Shown here: positions 40,586 to 48,515 of the stretch, piece by piece
Numbering within the stretch: the stretch's first letter is position 1
How the letters are laid out: each line of letters begins with the position of its first letter
DNA from: Poriferisodalis sp965208895
GTDB taxonomy: Bacteria > Actinomycetota > Acidimicrobiia > Acidimicrobiales > Poriferisodalaceae
Assembly: GCF_965208895.1 (NCBI RefSeq)
Contig: NZ_OZ242363.1
Location: 3,038,001 to 3,102,000 of the forward strand
Reading direction: 5' to 3'
DNA length: 64,000 nucleotides
Notes under the pieces: model-generated
Database searches by the model: none
What the model saw: the letters and a program-made list of their open reading frames with translations, nothing else
What the model was told of the DNA's origin: nothing
Program-made: the position numbers and the translations under genes

Positions 40586-40618
40586 GCTCAGCTCGCCGTG
40601 AAGATCGGCGGGCTGAGC
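40586..40618. terminator. Strong bidirectional hairpin
   Basis: GCTCAGCTCGCCG (40586-40598), loop TGAAGAT, CGGCGGGCTGAGC (40606-40618): 13-nt arms with one G-T wobble, between convergent SRPBCC and Fic genes. It touches the Fic stop. No clear T-tract. Confidence 0.65.
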
Positions 40619-41754
40619 TAGGTGTTCCAGAGCTGGAGCAGATCGCTGGCTGCATACCAACGGCGTGCCCGGCCGACCTCGCCTGCGCCGGCATCGATCT
40701 CACTGAGCACCTGATGCTTGGCGAGCGTCGCGAGAGCGGTACGACCGGTGCGCTCACTGACGTCGAGCAATTCGGCGACATCGGCTGAGTTGATGACGGG
40801 GTGCCCCGGCAGGTGCTCCAGCAGTGCCCGGGCGGCGCTGTCGTGCCTGAGCGACCTGGTTGTGCGGCGCCATTGTTCGACGAATTCCTGGGACTCGTCC
40901 ACGATGCCGTCGGCAAGACCCGCTGCGCGCTCGACGACCCCGGAGAACCACTGCACCCACGGCGCGGTGTGGCCGGCCTCGAACAGCCGCAGCCCGGACA
41001 GATACCCGCCTGGGTCGTAGGCGATGGCCAAGCTGATCGGCGCCACCGAGCGCTGCGTTGCGCCGCCGCGCCGCAGAATGCGACTGATCAGCGCCCGCCC
41101 GAGCCGGCCATTCCCGTCGCCGTAAGGATGGATCGCTTCAAACTGCGCATGAGCTATCGCAGCACGTGACACCGCATCGAGATCATCGGCGGCATCCGCG
41201 AACTCCACGAGGTCATCGGTGAGCCGCGGGATCTCTGCCGCCGGCGGAGGAACGTAGGCCGCATCGAGGGGAGAGCTGCCGCCGACCCATCCCGGCGACG
41301 GCCTGAACACGCCAATGAGCTCGGTAGGCAGGTCGCTGTTGCGCATCAGTCTTGCGTGCCATTCGTGCAGCAATTCGATGCTCAGCGGCTCGTGCGCTGT
41401 CTGCAAGACCGTGTCGATCACTGCCAGGTTGTCTGCTACCCATCCGGCGGTCCCGCCCCCGCCGATGCGTTCAGCGACGAGCACAGCAGTCACAGGCTCA
41501 CGCAGCCCTTCGATCCCAGATGATGCGATGCCCTCGTGACGCAACAGCAACCGCGCAAGTGCTTCCCACGCGACCGGCAATCGCTGATCTGCGAGCCGCA
41601 ACGCTGCCACCGCCCGCTCAGCCGAGCGGACAGCGGATGTCTTCAGCACCAAGTCACGGTGACGAAGCTCTGCAGGAACCCAGGCGGCCACCGTGCGGCC
41701 GCGCCACTCGAAAGATGCGGTCTTCCCCGCAGTTCCTTCCGAATGCCCCGCCAT
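40618..41754 (-). CDS. Fic-family AMPylase-like protein with own inhibitory helix
   Basis: 378-residue Fic protein. The catalytic motif HPYGDGNGRLGR sits at residues 209-220 (His209). An inhibitory S-x3-E-G motif SSGIEG occurs at 78-83, ahead of the Fic core, as in class II Fic proteins that are self-inhibited. The C-terminal 60 residues (DVAELLDVSERTGRTALATL) form a winged-helix domain. It may AMPylate a target such as DNA gyrase or an elongation factor. Alone in its operon, typical for orphan type II Fic proteins. Confidence 0.9.
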   Translation of the reverse strand: MAGHSEGTAGKTASFEWRGRTVAAWVPAELRHRDLVLKTSAVRSAERAVAALRLADQRLPVAWEALARLLLRHEGIASSGIEGLREPVTAVLVAERIGGGGTAGWVADNLAVIDTVLQTAHEPLSIELLHEWHARLMRNSDLPTELIGVFRPSPGWVGGSSPLDAAYVPPPAAEIPRLTDDLVEFADAADDLDAVSRAAIAHAQFEAIHPYGDGNGRLGRALISRILRRGGATQRSVAPISLAIAYDPGGYLSGLRLFEAGHTAPWVQWFSGVVERAAGLADGIVDESQEFVEQWRRTTRSLRHDSAARALLEHLPGHPVINSADVAELLDVSERTGRTALATLAKHQVLSEIDAGAGEVGRARRWYAASDLLQLWNT

Positions 41755-41937
41755 TACGGAAGAATATCAAGTGAATGCTCCGTATTGGTTCAATGTGGGG
41801 AAGAATCAGCGCATCTGCATGATGGCAACCAGCATCCGTGTGATCGCAATGAACTGGGAATACGGCAGCGGCAGCCCCGGAGTCCGAGGTCACGTGCACC
41901 TTCGAGGCCCGCGGCGCAGCGTTCCCGACATCAGCGT

Positions 41938-42377
41938 CTAACCGGCGGGCGACGCCAATCGGTCGGCGACCTCGTGTGCGGCGCTGCAGCCGCTGGAGAG
42001 GGCGCCGTTGACCGACGGCACGGCCATGTAGTCGCCCGCCAGGAACAGGTTGTCGATATGGGGGGCGAGCTGGCCAGGGATGTCCGCCGCTGCGGCCAGC
42101 ATTCCCGGTGTCCCCATGCACAAGGCCTCTTCCCAGCGGTACACCCGAAAAAACAGCCCCTCGTCGTCGGCGGGAAGGGCGGAGCCCGGCGGCGCCTTGC
42201 GGCGAACGGCGCTCAGCATCTGGCGCTTGATCTCTTCGTCGTCGCGCCCGATGAGCGCCTTGGCGCGGTCGCGCCCGATGAGCAGGTCCAGAATGCTCTT
42301 GCCCGCAGGCGCGCAGGCAGGCAGGATCGTCGTCCGGTCGAGCATGAGCGGCGTGCCGTCGTGCTCCACTTCGACAC
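41938..42377 (-). pseudogene. C-terminal fragment of a FAD-dependent oxidoreductase
   Basis: About 145 residues with the end of an amine-oxidase/protoporphyrinogen-oxidase-like flavoprotein: GVEVEHDGTPLMLDRTTILP, FFRVYRWEEALCMGTPGML and NLFLAGDYMAVPSVNGALSS. The FAD-binding N-terminus is missing. The 5' side is fused at about 42378 to the start of a TetR gene in another frame, so the gene was truncated by recombination. Confidence 0.7.
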
Positions 42378-42437
42378 CGCGTCGAGGATCGTCTGTCGTG
42401 TTCTCAGGCCCTTGGGGGTTGTCGGTTCAGTGGCCAT
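42378..42437 (-). pseudogene. TetR-family regulator N-terminal stump
   Basis: The frame starting at 42437 reads MATEPTTPKGLRTRQTILDA before entering flavoprotein DNA. This is the usual TetR opening before the first helix. Only some 20 codons remain. Confidence 0.5.
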
Positions 42438-42797
42438 GTGTGCTGGCGTCGCCGGAAGTCATCTGTTCGGTGCGGTGCACCTGGTTGGTTCCCGCTTGTT
42501 CGTTCGCTCGCAGGATCATCTCGGGCCTGGACGCCCGCTGGTCGAATGCTTCGAGTCTCACGTCGCCACGGCTCCTTCCGGACTTGGCTCGTGCATCCTC
42601 AGCGTTCACGAACGCAACCCTTCAGGGTGCGGGGGCCGGTAACTCAGAACATGATGTCACTTTCGTATGCGGGCCTCGCCGCTGTGGCGACGCGGTGGCA
42701 GCCGTGCGATGGCTAGGCCGTCGCAGTGGGTCGCCGCCATGATGGGCGCGAGGCGGCAGGAACCGTGCCCTGGTGGGGCCGTCACTACCGTGGTGCC
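42438..42797. other. Gene-free stretch
   Basis: 360 bases without a gene I can support. Short frames on both strands have no recognisable content. The promoter for the lipoprotein gene at 42798 must lie in its right part. Confidence 0.5.
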
Positions 42798-43583
42798 ATG
42801 AGACGGTGCGGGCGGCAGCGACAACGCTCGTCCCGCCGGTGGTTCGGAGCCCGAATCACACTGATCGCCTGCGCGACTGTGCTGCTGACAGCTGGATGCG
42901 TCGAGGCTTCGTGGAATGTCGTCGTGCACGACGACGGGTCGGGCACCTTCGAGTGGCGCTATGGATTCGATGACGATGTCGTCGAGCTCGATGCGGAGGG
43001 CGAAGGCGCTGCAATGCCGGCTGCGTGCTTGCAGCTCATCAGGAAGTTCGAAGGCGCCGGACCGGTGCAGCCCCGCATTGCAAGTGTCGAGACCCGCATC
43101 CAGAGCCGTCATGCCGACGGCCGCTGCAGCTATGTCGCGACGACCTCATGGTCCTCCGACGAGTCGGAGAAGGTCTTCGCCGCACTCGCCGACAACCGAG
43201 GCCCCAAGTTCCGGCGCATCGCCGGCGGCGGCTGGGATTTCGAGCTCGACACGAGTTTCATCGGCGATTACCTGGAGCATGGAGGGCCGCCATTCGAGGT
43301 TGTCGGTGGGCTGCGGCCGACGTTCGCCCTCTCGCTGACGCTGCCCGGCACTGCGTTGCAGCACAACGCGGATTCGAGCGAGGGATCGACGCTGGTTTGG
43401 GTCATCGACCTGAGCGAGCCGGACGACATTCCCAAGGTGCTGCACGCAGGGACAACTGGCGATGCCAGCAGCACGTTGATTCCTGTGATCGGCGGAGTCC
43501 TGTTTGCGATCGTGCTGGCGTTCGCCGCACGCGCGAAGTGGCGCAAGCGCCGGGCCAGGCGGGTCGCGGGCCACGACTACTGA
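42798..43583 (+). CDS. Membrane-anchored lipoprotein (LppM-like)
   Basis: 261-residue protein from the ATG at 42798. Signal ITLIACATVLLTAGC ends in a lipobox (LTAGC, Cys about residue 34). The mature part is beta-rich (VVVHDDGSGTFEWRYGFDDD, CSYVATTSWSSDESEKVFAA), recalling the LppM domain of actinobacterial lipoproteins, followed by one transmembrane helix (STLIPVIGGVLFAIVLAFAA) and a basic tail. It would be held at the outer membrane face. Function unknown. Confidence 0.7.
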   Translation: MRRCGRQRQRSSRRWFGARITLIACATVLLTAGCVEASWNVVVHDDGSGTFEWRYGFDDDVVELDAEGEGAAMPAACLQLIRKFEGAGPVQPRIASVETRIQSRHADGRCSYVATTSWSSDESEKVFAALADNRGPKFRRIAGGGWDFELDTSFIGDYLEHGGPPFEVVGGLRPTFALSLTLPGTALQHNADSSEGSTLVWVIDLSEPDDIPKVLHAGTTGDASSTLIPVIGGVLFAIVLAFAARAKWRKRRARRVAGHDY

Positions 43584-43734
43584 GGGGTTGAAGCGGCGGT
43601 GACGCTCGTTCAGAGTGCTCACCTGGTCGGCGTGCCTCTCGAGGAACTGCTGCAGGCGCAGCAGCCGACGAATTCGACGAAGTCACCGCTACGGCTCGGG
43701 CCGGGCGTCCGCCGAGCGCGGTGTGTGCTGACGG

Positions 43735-44187
43735 ATGAACCGGAGATCGCTCGCGGTCGGCCGCCCGTCACAATGGGTGGTCATGGCTGCGTCTGCGAGG
43801 TTCGAGCAAGTCACGCTGGCGGGGATCGCAGCGCTGCATCTCGGTGTGGGGTTGACGCACACCTATGGCCATGCGGCCGCAGACGTTCCCATCCCGGCCG
43901 CTCAGCAGGCATACATCGCGATCGTCGTGACGCTCATGCCGCTCGCCGCCGTGTGGCTGGCGTTCCGTCGCAGCGTCCGGCTGGGCGCTGCGCTGTTCGC
44001 CGCGTCGATGTATGCGTCGTTCGTGTTCGGCTACCTGCTGCACTTCGTGATCGACAGCCCGGACCTGCACTCCAACGTCGTCGGCGACAGCGCAGGCGTG
44101 TTCTTCCACACAGCACTGAGCCTGGCGCTCATCGAATTCGTCGGCTTCGCGGTCGGGCTGGTCGCCGCGGTTCGGCGCAGCGGCTAG
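43735..44187 (+). CDS. Small four-helix membrane protein
   Basis: 150 residues (or 134 from ATG 43783, which starts MAASARFEQVTLAGIAALHL). About four transmembrane segments: LAGIAALHLGVGLTHTYG, AIVVTLMPLAAVWLAF, AALFAASMYASFVFGYLLHF and ALSLALIEFVGFAVGLVAA, with conserved-looking His and Asp in the loops. Family not recognised. The stop codon lies inside the left arm of the repeat at 44184. Confidence 0.65.
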   Translation: MNRRSLAVGRPSQWVVMAASARFEQVTLAGIAALHLGVGLTHTYGHAAADVPIPAAQQAYIAIVVTLMPLAAVWLAFRRSVRLGAALFAASMYASFVFGYLLHFVIDSPDLHSNVVGDSAGVFFHTALSLALIEFVGFAVGLVAAVRRSG

Positions 44188-44290
44188 GAGACTGCTGAGC
44201 AATTCCCGGATCGCCCCTTTGGCCCGAGCAAAACCGCAGGTCAGAGACTTGCCGTAGGTGCCGAAACCGAATAAATCAGCAGTCTCCTAG
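44184..44290. repeat. 107-bp element with 15-bp perfect inverted ends
   Basis: CTAGGAGACTGCTGA (44184-44198) and its exact reverse complement (44276-44290) enclose 77 bp. Both flanking genes have their stop codon within the arms. Inside, AAAACCGCAGGTCA (44230-44243) is also found next to the right end of the IS1634-like element (53015-53028), and similarity goes on for about ten more bases. It looks like a miniature mobile element or a large two-way terminator. Confidence 0.6.
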
Positions 44291-45288
44291 GCAGCGTTCA
44301 CCTGGGGCATGATCTCGGAGTTGAGCTGGCGGAGATCTTCCAGTGTTTTCGATACCGGCACATCGCTGAACGGCGGCCACAGGAGGGGCATGGTCATGCC
44401 CGCTGCCTTCAGGTCGATCAGGTTCTGTGTGATTTGTTCGGCGGTGCCCGCCAGGAGGTTCGTCAGCTTGCCGTTGGGGGTCTGATCGGTCGGCTCGTCG
44501 GTGATCACAAACCAGCACATGCTGGAGATCTCCATGTCGTCGACGCTGTGCGAGCCGTCGAGCTTGTCCAGTTCGTCGCCGAAGGCGGTGAGCCACCCGG
44601 TCAATTCCTCGGGTGTGTCCTGAATGCCGATCCAGCCGGACAGGTTGTACTGGGCCACCCGCTTGGCGGAGATGGCCGGGTTGCTCAGGCCGCTCATGAA
44701 GATCGGCGGATGCGGATCTTGGACCGGCTTGTGGCCGAACCCGCTGGGGTCGAAGTCTGCGAACTCGCCGTGGTACTCGAACAGGTCGTTCGTCCAGATG
44801 CCCAGGCAGATCTCGATCGTCTCGCGCACGTGCTTGTGCCGCTTCGGAAAGAGGTGTGCTGCGCTTGCGGCAGCGAACTCTTCGGGCATCCAGCCCGAGC
44901 CGACGCCGACGTTCACGCGCCCGTTGGACAGGTGATCGACCGTGGCGATCTCGGCGGCGAACACGCCGGGCGAGCGGTATGGCGTGTCGGTGATGCTCAT
45001 GCCGATCCGGCACTTCGAGGTCTTCGCGGCGAGCCAGGGAATGAGCGGCCAGCCCTGGAACCACTGGCCGCGGGCCGTGACGGGGAGCTGCGTGGGGAAC
45101 TGCTCCATCATCCCGAACGGGTACTGGAGCTCCCCGCGGTCGGATGCTTCAGGCACGACGATGCGGTCGAGTGTCCAGATCGAGTCGAAGTCCAGTTCTT
45201 CGGCGAGTTCGGTGAGGTCTTCGAGCTCTTTGACGGTCACGTGGTCGCGGAAGTTCGGCAGGTACAGCGCCAGTTTCATGTCGGCCAT
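44287..45288 (-). CDS. LLM-class F420/flavin-dependent monooxygenase-like oxidoreductase
   Basis: 333-residue luciferase-like TIM-barrel protein: KLALYLPNFRDHVTVKELED, FDSIWTLDRIVVPE, TPYRSPGVFAAEIATVDHLS, GRVNVGVGSGWMPEEF, HPPIFMSGLS. The ATG at 45288 follows GGGAGA at 8 nt and is preferred to 45318, which would overlap the kinase gene. LLM proteins use F420 or FMN; actinobacterial ones often use F420. Its substrate is unknown. It is downstream of the nucleoside-kinase-like gene on the same strand (23-nt gap). Confidence 0.88.
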   Translation of the reverse strand: MADMKLALYLPNFRDHVTVKELEDLTELAEELDFDSIWTLDRIVVPEASDRGELQYPFGMMEQFPTQLPVTARGQWFQGWPLIPWLAAKTSKCRIGMSITDTPYRSPGVFAAEIATVDHLSNGRVNVGVGSGWMPEEFAAASAAHLFPKRHKHVRETIEICLGIWTNDLFEYHGEFADFDPSGFGHKPVQDPHPPIFMSGLSNPAISAKRVAQYNLSGWIGIQDTPEELTGWLTAFGDELDKLDGSHSVDDMEISSMCWFVITDEPTDQTPNGKLTNLLAGTAEQITQNLIDLKAAGMTMPLLWPPFSDVPVSKTLEDLRQLNSEIMPQVNAA

Positions 45289-45311
45289 GTCAGATTCTCC
45301 CTGTTGGTGGG

Positions 45312-45917
45312 TCAGCATCGAGAGTAGGTGGTGTCGATCACGAGGTCGGCCGCGGCGTCGGGACGGTGCTCGGCCCGGTAGCGATCCTCGACGGGCATCC
45401 AGACGTCTTCCCAGCGGGATCTAGCTTCCTCGCCGTCACGAGCCAGTCCCCGGGCGAGCCGTGTGGCACGGTCCGCCTCGACCCAGATCCGGTAGTGGTA
45501 TCGGTCGCGGATCGACGGATGGGTGCAGTAGACGCCCTCGACGATGAGCGTGCCGTCATGGGGCGCGGTGATCCATTCGCCGAGCCGGTCTTCGCTCCAG
45601 TCGTAGCGCCGGTAGCGAATGGGCGCGTCGTGTTCGTGGGGATCGAGCATCTCTGTTGCCAGCCGAGCGAGGTCGAAGAGACCGCCGATGCGCTGCTCGG
45701 ACCAAGCTGGATCGATAGTCGGTCGCCCGAAGTCGTCTCCGTGAACGAGCGTGGCGGCTGTCGGCCAGCAACGGATCAGCTCAGCAGCCAGCCTGCTCTT
45801 GCCGGAGCCGCCCGGTCCGTCGATGCCGATCCGCACCCGCGAACCCATCGACGACGCCAGCCGCACGATGTCTGCCGGACCGATCCGATCACCCGAGAAC
45901 GCATCACTTGGCGACAT
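45312..45917 (-). CDS. Uridine kinase-like P-loop kinase
   Basis: 201-residue kinase of the uridine kinase/phosphoribulokinase-like group. Walker A GIDGPGGSGKSRLAAELI (residues 31-48), substrate Asp in LVHGDDFGRP, the lid IRYRRYDWSEDRLGEW, LIVEGVYCTHPSIRDRYHYR as the Walker-B-like strand, and the arginine-rich VEADRATRLARGLARDGEEA. It would phosphorylate a nucleoside or related small alcohol. The terminator on the other strand is close to its start. Confidence 0.85.
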   Translation of the reverse strand: MSPSDAFSGDRIGPADIVRLASSMGSRVRIGIDGPGGSGKSRLAAELIRCWPTAATLVHGDDFGRPTIDPAWSEQRIGGLFDLARLATEMLDPHEHDAPIRYRRYDWSEDRLGEWITAPHDGTLIVEGVYCTHPSIRDRYHYRIWVEADRATRLARGLARDGEEARSRWEDVWMPVEDRYRAEHRPDAAADLVIDTTYSRC

Positions 45918-45975
45918 GCATCTCCAATTGCATTGCGTTCGCGAATGGCACCATCTACGGTGGGCACCTAGACCA

Positions 45976-46005
45976 CCCGGCCCTTCAGGGGCCGGGTTTT
46001 CTTTT
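45976..46005 (+). terminator. Rho-independent terminator (plus strand)
   Basis: CCCGGCCC-TTCAG-GGGCCGGG stem followed by TTTTCTTTT. It stops plus-strand transcription, yet no plus-strand gene lies just upstream, so either it serves an unseen transcript or belonged to a lost gene. The bases 45918-45975 show nothing else. Confidence 0.75.
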
Positions 46006-46007
46006 GC

Positions 46008-46510
46008 CTACCACCCGGTCGGCTTGGACAATGCGCCAACCGAGTCGGGAAGTTGGCAGCTGGTGAAGTCGGTCACAGTCAGCTGTCGCCACCAGTGGCC
46101 GCCGACGCCGTCGTTGGGATGGCCTGCGAGATCGCCTGCAAGCCACCGGTTGCTCGGGTTGACGGTTCCTACCGGCACGCGCAGACGGCTCTCGCGAGCG
46201 GTGACCGCACGACTCTTGCCACGAACCTGCCCAAGAGGATTCGGTCAAACGATTGGTGACGCCGCAGCGCCGCCACATAGCGATCTTGATGACTCCTGCC
46301 GTTGCTGTTTCTGCGCCCGTCGACGAACGCTGTGCAGTAGACGACTCGATCAACCACTGCACCCCGAGCAACCCACGAAGGGGTTCCACGAATCAGGCGC
46401 AATGCGAGTTGGCGGAGGTCGAGCCAGCGCCATCCGGCCTGACCGCGCCCGCAGATCGAGCGTCCTCCGTAGAACAGGTTCAGTCCGTCGATGTAGGCCC
46501 CGACTCTCAT
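46008..46510 (-). pseudogene. NYN-domain RNase, frameshifted with internal deletion
   Basis: The first frame (46510 to 46169, 113 codons) starts MRVGAYIDGLNLFYGGRSIC and has RVVYCTAFVDGRRNSNGRSH, the first part of a NYN (PIN-like) endoribonuclease with its metal Asp. The usual C-terminal part is found in another frame to 46008: VGTVNPSNRWLAGDLAGHPN, VGGHWWRQLTVTDFTSCQLP and SVGALSKPTGW. The central section with the remaining metal aspartates is gone. It is therefore broken. Confidence 0.7.
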
Positions 46511-46692
46511 CAGCCACCTTCGCTCGCGAGGTTTGAACGCAAGACGGTTGCACAGACTGTGCGTCGAGGCCTACTGCTTTTTGTCCTGGCTGGCCGGCTG
46601 AAGTTGCGTAGGCGCTGGGGGTGAACCGTCGCTCGTCATGAACCGCTCTGGGTTGGTTGGAGACTCCTGATCTTGGATACGAGGATGGAGTC

Positions 46693-46818
46693 ATGCCACA
46701 TGAGATGTCGCCTGGGAAGCCGACGACGCGTCGGTACAGCGAGGCGGAGAAGGAACGGGCTGTGCGTGCGGTGCGTCAGCTCCGCAAGGAGTTGGGTACT
46801 GATCACGGGACGGTGAAC
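46693..46818 (+). pseudogene. IS3-family orfA N-terminal fragment
   Basis: The frame MPHEMSPGKPTTRRYSEAEK then ERAVRAVRQLRKELGTDHGT is the helix-turn-helix start of an IS3 OrfA, cut at about 46818, where it becomes meaningless against the end of the PIN gene. The 46511-46692 stretch before it presumably holds the element's left end. No right end seen. Confidence 0.6.
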
Positions 46819-46847
46819 CCGCCGGCTGGCAAGTTCGTTGCGCTGCA

Positions 46848-47189
46848 CTATTCCGCGAGCAGGATCCGGTTTGCTTCGGCAGGCAACGTGGCGGCGAGGG
46901 CCAGTACCTCGGCTTCGCCCCGGTTCTTCCGGCCGGACACGAGCAGTTCGCCGAACATGGCCAGCGCCGCGATTTCGTCGTATGAGCTGAGTGAGTAGTG
47001 AATCACCCACGAAGCGTCGATTGCATCGATGACTTCGGGAAACCGGTGGCTTGTCGATTCCAGTTCGGCGAGGACAGCTGTCGGGGCGAGCGCCCGGCGC
47101 TCGCCGACGATCTCCTCAAGAACGCCGAGCCAGCCAGCTTGGGCGAAGTGGCGCAATGGCCCTGTATCAAACAGTGAAGATATGAGCAG
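46848..47189 (-). CDS. PIN-domain protein, partner of the ImmA-type protein
   Basis: About 114 residues: LFDTGPLRHFAQAGWLGVLE (metal Asp), LAPTAVLAELESTSHRFPEV, WVIHYSLSSYDEIAALAMFG, RKNRGEAEVLALAATLPAEA (acidic metal residues). It resembles PIN-fold ribonucleases that pair with XRE-ImmA proteins. There is no ATG, GTG or TTG in frame between the PIN start and the end of the ImmA gene; the end of the XRE-ImmA gene overlaps this frame, so start is uncertain (CTG 47189 or 47174) or expressed by frameshift. Confidence 0.65.
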   Translation of the reverse strand: MLISSLFDTGPLRHFAQAGWLGVLEEIVGERRALAPTAVLAELESTSHRFPEVIDAIDASWVIHYSLSSYDEIAALAMFGELLVSGRKNRGEAEVLALAATLPAEANRILLAE

Positions 47190-47211
47190 GGAGCGGGCCG
47201 TCGGCGCCGTG

Positions 47212-48318
47212 TCAGGAAACGACCGACCAGATGGCTTCCGCAGGACGCGGTTGAGGCTCGGGCAGTTCGTCCTCGCCCACAGTCTCGAGCAGCAGCTCGA
47301 CGCATCGAGCTCGTGAAATCTGCTCGCGCCTGACGAGATCCAACACCGCTTCGGTGTATGCGGACGGCAGCTCGGGGGGCCGCAGCTCTTCAGCGACGAC
47401 CAGCCCGAGGCTCTCGATGTCAGAGCGCTGTGTGCGTGTCTTGCGCACAAACGCCGCTTCGCCTTCATCGGCGAGATTGGTCTCGATGAGACGCCGCGCC
47501 AAGGTCGACATGTCGACCCGGTACTCGCTGGCGATTCGCACGGCGTCGGTCCTCATGTCGGAGCCGCCCCACTCCCGGCGCAGCGCGGACACTGGAAGCA
47601 GCAGAGCACGTGCGAATCGGTCGATGCGCGCCTCCCGAGACGCCCTGCTTGAGTCGGCCGCATCAACCGAATACTCGTCGGCGAATACGTAGTGGCCGAT
47701 CTCGTGCGCAAGGGTGAGGCGACGCCGGCCCGCAGGGTGGCTTCCGTTGACCACAGCCAACCCGCCCCGAGCCAGCATGATTGAGGCGCCATCGGTGAGC
47801 TGGTCGTCGAGCGGAAGAGAAAACGTCAATAGACCCAAGCGGACAGTCTGAGCGCTCAGCCGCTGCGCAGGTTCGAATCCGTCGTAGCCCAACAACTTGC
47901 GTGTGCGGTTCGCAGCACCCTCCATGGCGTCGTTGGACTCCGAGAAGGGGATTCGCGGCGAATCCGCCAATTCGAGGTTTCCGATTCGCTGTACGAATTC
48001 GATCTCGCGAGCGAGACGTTCACAGAGCCAGTCGATTTCCGAGACATTGCCGCTCGTCGACCGGCCCTGTCGGCGTGAAATCACGGACTGCGGCGCGTCC
48101 CGGAAGAACCACTCCATCCGCATCGAGAGTGACTCTGCGAGGCTCGTCAGTTCGGTCGCGCTGACCGCTCGCTCGCCTCGCTCGATGGCCTCTACGTCTG
48201 CCTCGTCGATGCCGGCATGCTTGGCGCAAGCCGCAGCGCTGACCCCGGACTCGATTCGAGCGGTTTGGATCCTCGCGCCAACCTCAGCCCACCTGGCGAG
48301 ATCAGTCTGCACAACCAT
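47212..48318 (-). CDS. XRE helix-turn-helix plus ImmA/IrrE metallopeptidase
   Basis: 368 residues. XRE domain at 8-65 (RIQTARIESGVSAAACAKHA, VEAIERGERAVSATELTSLA); zinc peptidase with HEIGH at 205-209 (LTLAHEIGHYVFADEYS), helices LFARALLLPVSALRRE-like and a winged C-terminal part to residue 368. Such proteins cleave a repressor or antitoxin, and with the PIN protein they form a toxin-antitoxin- or defence-like unit. The C-terminal end overlaps the PIN frame. Its divergent promoter (48319-48515) faces the DUF4268 gene. Confidence 0.87.
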   Translation of the reverse strand: MVVQTDLARWAEVGARIQTARIESGVSAAACAKHAGIDEADVEAIERGERAVSATELTSLAESLSMRMEWFFRDAPQSVISRRQGRSTSGNVSEIDWLCERLAREIEFVQRIGNLELADSPRIPFSESNDAMEGAANRTRKLLGYDGFEPAQRLSAQTVRLGLLTFSLPLDDQLTDGASIMLARGGLAVVNGSHPAGRRRLTLAHEIGHYVFADEYSVDAADSSRASREARIDRFARALLLPVSALRREWGGSDMRTDAVRIASEYRVDMSTLARRLIETNLADEGEAAFVRKTRTQRSDIESLGLVVAEELRPPELPSAYTEAVLDLVRREQISRARCVELLLETVGEDELPEPQPRPAEAIWSVVS

Positions 48319-48515
48319 GAGGCTAACGCACCCGCGAATTCTGAGCCTTCAGCGACGGTGGATCGTGCGGCGTCACGTGCTCATCCTAAGCGGAGACCCG
48401 CGGGCTGTTTCTCATCGTTATCTCGCGGGGCCTAGATGTACGTCGGCTCTCCGACCTGGATTCAGGCGAACGGTCACTACGGTTCTGATGCTGGTCTGCA
48501 GAGGGGGCGAGTGCT

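Noticed and set aside
42726..42797. Longer start of the lipoprotein gene at 42726
   Set aside because: It would place 24 polar residues before the signal peptide; the ATG at 42798 gives a normal lipoprotein signal.
47867..47880. GGTTCGAATCC resembling a tRNA T-loop
   Set aside because: No acceptor or anticodon arms around it, and it is inside the XRE-ImmA coding sequence.
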